Assembly (NCBI GenBank): GCA_003142615.1
Contig: PLMW01000033.1
Coordinates: 1 to 39,387, forward strand
Origin: Opitutia bacterium
GTDB lineage: Bacteria > Verrucomicrobiota > Verrucomicrobiia > Opitutales > Opitutaceae
DNA: 39,387 nucleotides
Direction of reading: 5' to 3'
Shown here: positions 35,601 through 39,387 of the stretch, one piece after another
Numbering within the stretch: position 1 is the first letter of the stretch
Layout: each line of letters begins with the position of its first letter
Made by a program: the position numbers and the translations under genes
The notes under the pieces: model-generated
Database searches by the model: none
Seen by the model: only the letters and a program-made list of their open reading frames with translations
Told to the model about the DNA's origin: nothing

Positions 35601-36001
35601 GTGTAAGAGCTGGCCAGCCGCTGCCAGGTGCCGCCATAGCGGCCGAGGCCGTCCACGCCCGCCATGACCACCGGCTCCGGCCCCACCCGCTCCGCGACGG
35701 GAGGCAGTTTTCCCTCGCGCACCAGCTCGGCGAGGATCGGCGCCTCCTTTTTCGGCCACCAGGCGGCCCGGGAGCCTTCGCCGTAATCGACCTGCTGCGT
35801 GATCCGCACCCGCGGCTGTCCCTCAAGGGAGTCCGCCCGTTTGCGCGCGGCCAGCACCGCCGCCACGTCTGCGGCGGCCGGGGGAGCAGGCGGAGCGGTG
35901 ACATCTCCGCGGAACAGCGCGCCGAAAACGTACAGCAACGCCGTCAAACCCAGGGCGGCGGCGACGAATCCGAAGAGAGGCAGAAAAGGGCGTTTGTTCA
36001 C
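32672..36001 (-). CDS. Fused family-5 solute-binding protein and DppB-like ABC permease
   Basis: One frame of about 1109 residues joining two transporter parts. An N-terminal membrane anchor (about 8-30) precedes a family-5 oligopeptide-type binding protein (about 90-715: LVPHLAKAWQASPDNRVFTFWLRRGMRWSDG and a later AINRRDIID block). A first membrane segment (about 745-765) then leads into a DppB-type permease (about 770-1109) with MVPTLLIVSIVVFVIVQLPPGDY, and an EAA loop (ITARAKGLRPLKLLLKYPLRL). The topology works: anchor in, binding domain outside, permease in the membrane. No second permease or ATPase gene is adjacent. There is no ATG; GTG at 36001 was chosen, TTG at 36022 and 36004 being alternatives. 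Substrate is inferred to be a peptide, opine or sugar, as family 5 varies. Confidence 0.85.
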   Translation of the reverse strand: MNKRPFLPLFGFVAAALGLTALLYVFGALFRGDVTAPPAPPAAADVAAVLAARKRADSLEGQPRVRITQQVDYGEGSRAAWWPKKEAPILAELVREGKLPPVAERVGPEPVVMAGVDGLGRYGGTWQRLASSYTDINTIQWRLSYPNLVRWSPLGEPLVPHLAKAWQASPDNRVFTFWLRRGMRWSDGQPFTADDLVYWYEYEVQYFKVPPPRMLRSGAGMGRVEKVDDYCVRFCFPQPNPLFPERVASQGNNFEDFSDYLTPAHYLRQYHPALGDQQLIARTMQALNLSTPVALYQRMKHYLNPEHPRLWPWIYHSYSSTPPYVFVRNPYYFAVDVRGNQLPYLDRLVLDIRPINLLGLAASSGEASMQDRHIRYEDHVLLMGEAKRNGYAVYDWFPATRSLFTIYPVINRTVDPARPETKWKHQLLNDRHFRQALSLAINRRDIIDAEFNGFGVPAQIDPGPDSGYYSEKLLQSYTEHDPARANRLLDRLGLTPRDNEGYRTFPDGTKMVWFLNLTDYTGNGPAQFVVDDWARVGICCLPRIRARVLFQAEKAALEHDFTVWMGESEFFPFSEPRNFVATNIESFFAPAYGMWYQRGGLFNDPLSHGPGAEEPPVEHPLQREMKILQQIDTAPDVQKRRELFSRIQEINAREVWHISICTPPPQLVVVKNGFRNVPGNAIFGSIYNTPGNAGLETYFWDDPADPPPVVAATKRAVVEIIPDPAARVPAAGAGGAASTRWLTVGNLIRALILAVALLGIGLVAVRHPFVGRRLFLMVPTLLIVSIVVFVIVQLPPGDYLESRMLEYQMQGTEASIPQIEDLRRNFHLNESITKRYLRWTGFVWFTTFDARDTGLLQGNLGLSMEHNRSVNQIVGDRLLLTVVVTVAAILFTWVVALPAGLYSAVRPYSWGDHALTLFVFVGMSVPSFLFALVMVYLGKTWFGVNVSGLFSQEFATVHDWSWPKVVDLLKHLWLPVVVLGAGGAAGMVRVMRANLLDELKKPYVITARAKGLRPLKLLLKYPLRLALTPFISSLGSLFPQLVSGGAIVAIVLSLPMIGPVMLDALQTEDVYLAGSMLMVMSLLGVVGTLVSDLLLLWLDPRIRLTGRPP

Positions 36002-36129
36002 CAACGGATGACCGCCACACAAACCCCCACGCGCGCCCTGATCAATGCTCTTTCTTTTCCGGCCGCCTCCATTGGAGGCGGCACGCGACGATGCCCGCCA
36101 TCTGACGATTCCATCCGATTTCCCCGGCC

Positions 36130-37359
36130 TTAGCGCGGCGGCGGAGTGAGCAGCGCGGCGTGGACCAAGCGGTCGTCGCCGTCGTTGGGCGCCGGCCTCA
36201 GGCCGAGCACGGCGCAGAGCAGGTTGTAGATGTGGATGTTTTCGAACGGCGGCAGCACCACGCCATGGCGGAACACCGGACCGCTGGCTATGAACGTGGC
36301 GCCCATGCTTGGGAGCGCCGGATCGTAGCCGTGGTCGCCGTGCTCAGGCTTGGTTCTCTTTTCGAAGCTGGCGCGTGTCGCGATTTCCCAGCCCTCGTCG
36401 GCGAGAATGACGAGCGGCGGAATGCGTGGATTGTCGCGAAAATGCAGCCGCTCCGGAATTTCTTCCCGCAGGTAGAGGTGCGCATGCGCCGGCACCGCCG
36501 GCATGATCCGCGCCTTGAGCGCTCCGGGTGGCCCGACGACCGGGCGCAGCCCCACCTGTACGCCGAGATAATCGATTTTCACGATGGTCAGGTCCACGAA
36601 ATCATCGAGAAACAAAACGTGGCCATCCGGCACGGACGTCATGCCATGGTCGGAGATGATGACGAGGTTGGTCGTATCGCGCAGACCGCGAGCGGCGAGG
36701 CCCGTGCCGAGTCTTTCCATGGCGGCGTCGACGTCGCGTACCGCCGCAGCGGTCTCGGGCGCATCCGGGCCGTAATCATGACCGGCATGATCGACCACGT
36801 CCAGATAGAGCGTGCAAAACGTGGGCCGCTGGTCAGCCGGGAGACTCAGCCACCCCAGCAAGCCGTCGACCCGCTGCGCGCAGGTCACGCTGCCATCAAA
36901 CGCCTGGTAGTAGGTGGGCCGGGCACCGGCGATCTCGGCCTCGGAGCCGGGCCAGAACCAACAAGCGCTGCGCACCCCTTGTTTCCCGGCGGTCACCCAT
37001 ACTGGTTCACCGCCCCACCAGCGTCCATCGATGGTGCACTCAGGCTGCTTGTAATTGAAAACCGCGTCCAGCGCGGGATCGTAAAAGCTGTTGTAGATGA
37101 TGCCGTGATGCTCAGGGCGCAACCCCGTGACGATGGAGTAGTGGTTGGGAAATGTGCTGGAGGGAAAACATGAGATGAGATGCTCAGCGCGCACGCCGTC
37201 CGCGGCCAGCTGGCGGAGGCACGGCGTCTCGGCCCGATATTTTTCGAGGTAATCCCAGCGAAAGCCGTCGAGAGACACGAGAATGAGGGTCGAGTCCGTC
37301 CCCCAAACCGGCGCCACGAACAGCAGGAGCAGACCGAACAGGATGCGACGCAGGGGCAT
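36130..37359 (-). CDS. Secreted nucleotide pyrophosphatase/phosphodiesterase-like enzyme
   Basis: A 409-residue alkaline-phosphatase-superfamily protein of the NPP type. A signal peptide (about 1-21, [19 protein letters not shown]) is followed by the metal-binding SLDGFRWDY, the nucleophile Thr69 in [13 protein letters not shown], then [18 protein letters not shown] and [18 protein letters not shown], giving the full two-metal set. It should cleave phosphodiester or pyrophosphate bonds of nucleotides or lipid head groups outside the cytoplasm. The ATG at 37359 starts the signal peptide; the longer open frame overlaps the divergent asnS start region and is unlikely. It is 128 bases upstream of the ABC fusion on the same strand, so co-expression is possible but unproven. 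Confidence 0.88.
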   Translation of the reverse strand: MPLRRILFGLLLLFVAPVWGTDSTLILVSLDGFRWDYLEKYRAETPCLRQLAADGVRAEHLISCFPSSTFPNHYSIVTGLRPEHHGIIYNSFYDPALDAVFNYKQPECTIDGRWWGGEPVWVTAGKQGVRSACWFWPGSEAEIAGARPTYYQAFDGSVTCAQRVDGLLGWLSLPADQRPTFCTLYLDVVDHAGHDYGPDAPETAAAVRDVDAAMERLGTGLAARGLRDTTNLVIISDHGMTSVPDGHVLFLDDFVDLTIVKIDYLGVQVGLRPVVGPPGALKARIMPAVPAHAHLYLREEIPERLHFRDNPRIPPLVILADEGWEIATRASFEKRTKPEHGDHGYDPALPSMGATFIASGPVFRHGVVLPPFENIHIYNLLCAVLGLRPAPNDGDDRLVHAALLTPPPR

Positions 37360-37456
37360 GCCACCAGCGTGCAGTTCTCCCGCCCTGCTGCAAGCGGGCC
37401 ATGGCGCGGTGCAGTTTTGTTTTGGCGGGGCGAATGCGACCGCTATGTTCGGCGGC

Positions 37457-38845
<1,389 letters not shown>

Positions 38846-38901
38846 GACGGACGGAAGTTTCTTTTTACCCCAGAGGGCACTGAAAAGACGGGGACGCCAC
38901 C

Positions 38902-39387
38902 ATGACCGAGGAATTGATTTTGAACACGACCGTATCCTATGGGGACGTCGATCGGGATGAGGTGCTCCTGCTCCCCGGCGTCTTCAAGTTCCTGCAGGAG
39001 GCCGCCATCAAGCACGCGGACCTGTTTGATGCCGGCACCCATGCCATGGTGAGCCGGGGAGAATCCTGGGTGTTGAACCGCATGGCGGCGGCGATCCATC
39101 GTTATCCGCGGTACGAGGAACCAGTGCGGGTGGTGACCTGGTCCAGTGGCATCCGCGCCTTCAAGGGTTACCGGGACTTCCGGGTCTTCTGCGGCGAAGA
39201 GCTGGTGGTGTCGGCCTCCTCCTTGTGGTTGTACGTGAACTTGCGGACCAAGTCGCTCGTCCGGGTCCCCGAAGAAATCGCCGTCACGTTTCCCAGCCGG
39301 CCCGGAGCGGTTTTTCGTCCCGATCTGGACAAGCTCAAGCTGGTTCCACCGGACGCCGGGTCGGCCAAAACGCATCCGGTGTCGGTC
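38902..39387 (+). CDS. Acyl-ACP thioesterase-like protein, 5' part
   Basis: The frame is open from the ATG at 38902 through the last base (162 codons), so the gene is cut by the window end. The N-terminal hot-dog fold matches the acyl-ACP thioesterase family: VSYGDVDRDEVLLLPGVFKFLQEAA, then a SWVLNRMAAAIHRYPRYEEPVRVVTW block and FKGYRDFRV, which correspond to the W...i..yP.w.e.v.v.TW and RdF patterns. It would hydrolyse acyl-ACP to free fatty acid. A 4-hydroxybenzoyl-CoA-type thioesterase is the alternative. It follows asnS by 56 bases on the same strand. Confidence 0.75.
   Translation, partial: MTEELILNTTVSYGDVDRDEVLLLPGVFKFLQEAAIKHADLFDAGTHAMVSRGESWVLNRMAAAIHRYPRYEEPVRVVTWSSGIRAFKGYRDFRVFCGEELVVSASSLWLYVNLRTKSLVRVPEEIAVTFPSRPGAVFRPDLDKLKLVPPDAGSAKTHPVSV

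Overview
The window is about 65% G+C and most likely comes from a Verrucomicrobiota bacterium of the Opitutaceae type. Reasons: a very large TonB-dependent receptor with an N-terminal STN domain and a plug beginning VVLSPFEV, controlled by an ECF sigma/FecR pair and lacking any SusD partner; a Minf_1886-family protein; several secreted sugar-active enzymes; and LPS-heptose genes, which imply a Gram-negative envelope. Family calls come from motifs read by eye, without database searches. I saw no rRNA, tRNA, CRISPR array, phage gene or transposase.

Layout. 1-6430 (+): a large Tat-exported putative glycoside hydrolase, then two tandem secreted TldD/TldE-like proteins; the first keeps the metal-binding HExxxH and Cys, the second has lost both. 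6532-14489 (-): a carbohydrate-uptake locus read as ECF sigma, FecR anti-sigma, STN-type TonB-dependent receptor, then a secreted GH2 enzyme. 14817-17310 (-): a polyphosphate pair, a class-III-like PPK2 kinase and a protein joining a Ppx/GppA-type HD domain to a CHAD domain. 17444-19328 (-): a stand-alone DGQHR (DndB-like) protein and a DUF192 lipoprotein.

19394-22933 (+): a tightly packed, partly overlapping cluster of M24 peptidase, heptose-7-phosphate kinase, heptose-bisphosphate phosphatase and Fpg/Nei-type DNA glycosylase. The last two lack the zinc ligands typical of their families. 22934-23347 is a hairpin-rich intergenic region. 23348-27852 (+): a cytoplasmic GH78 alpha-L-rhamnosidase, a TlyA-type rRNA methyltransferase and NAD kinase. 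28006-31771 (-): a secreted three-EF-hand protein with a clear terminator, a two-domain M16 peptidase and a Minf_1886 protein. 32038-32556 (+): a Fur-family regulator with a possible operator and a clear terminator.

32672-37359 (-): an unusual fusion of a family-5 peptide-binding protein with a DppB-like permease, then a secreted nucleotide pyrophosphatase/phosphodiesterase. 37457-39387 (+): asparaginyl-tRNA synthetase and the start of an acyl-ACP thioesterase-like gene that runs off the window.

The functional themes are sugar scavenging (putative GH, receptor locus, GH2, GH78), envelope building (heptose genes), polyphosphate metabolism and peptide handling (TldD/E-like pair, M24, M16, SBP-permease fusion). 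The most unusual items are the SBP-permease fusion, the secreted TldD/E-like pair, the HD-CHAD/PPK2 pair, the orphan DGQHR protein and the two adjacent zinc-site losses.
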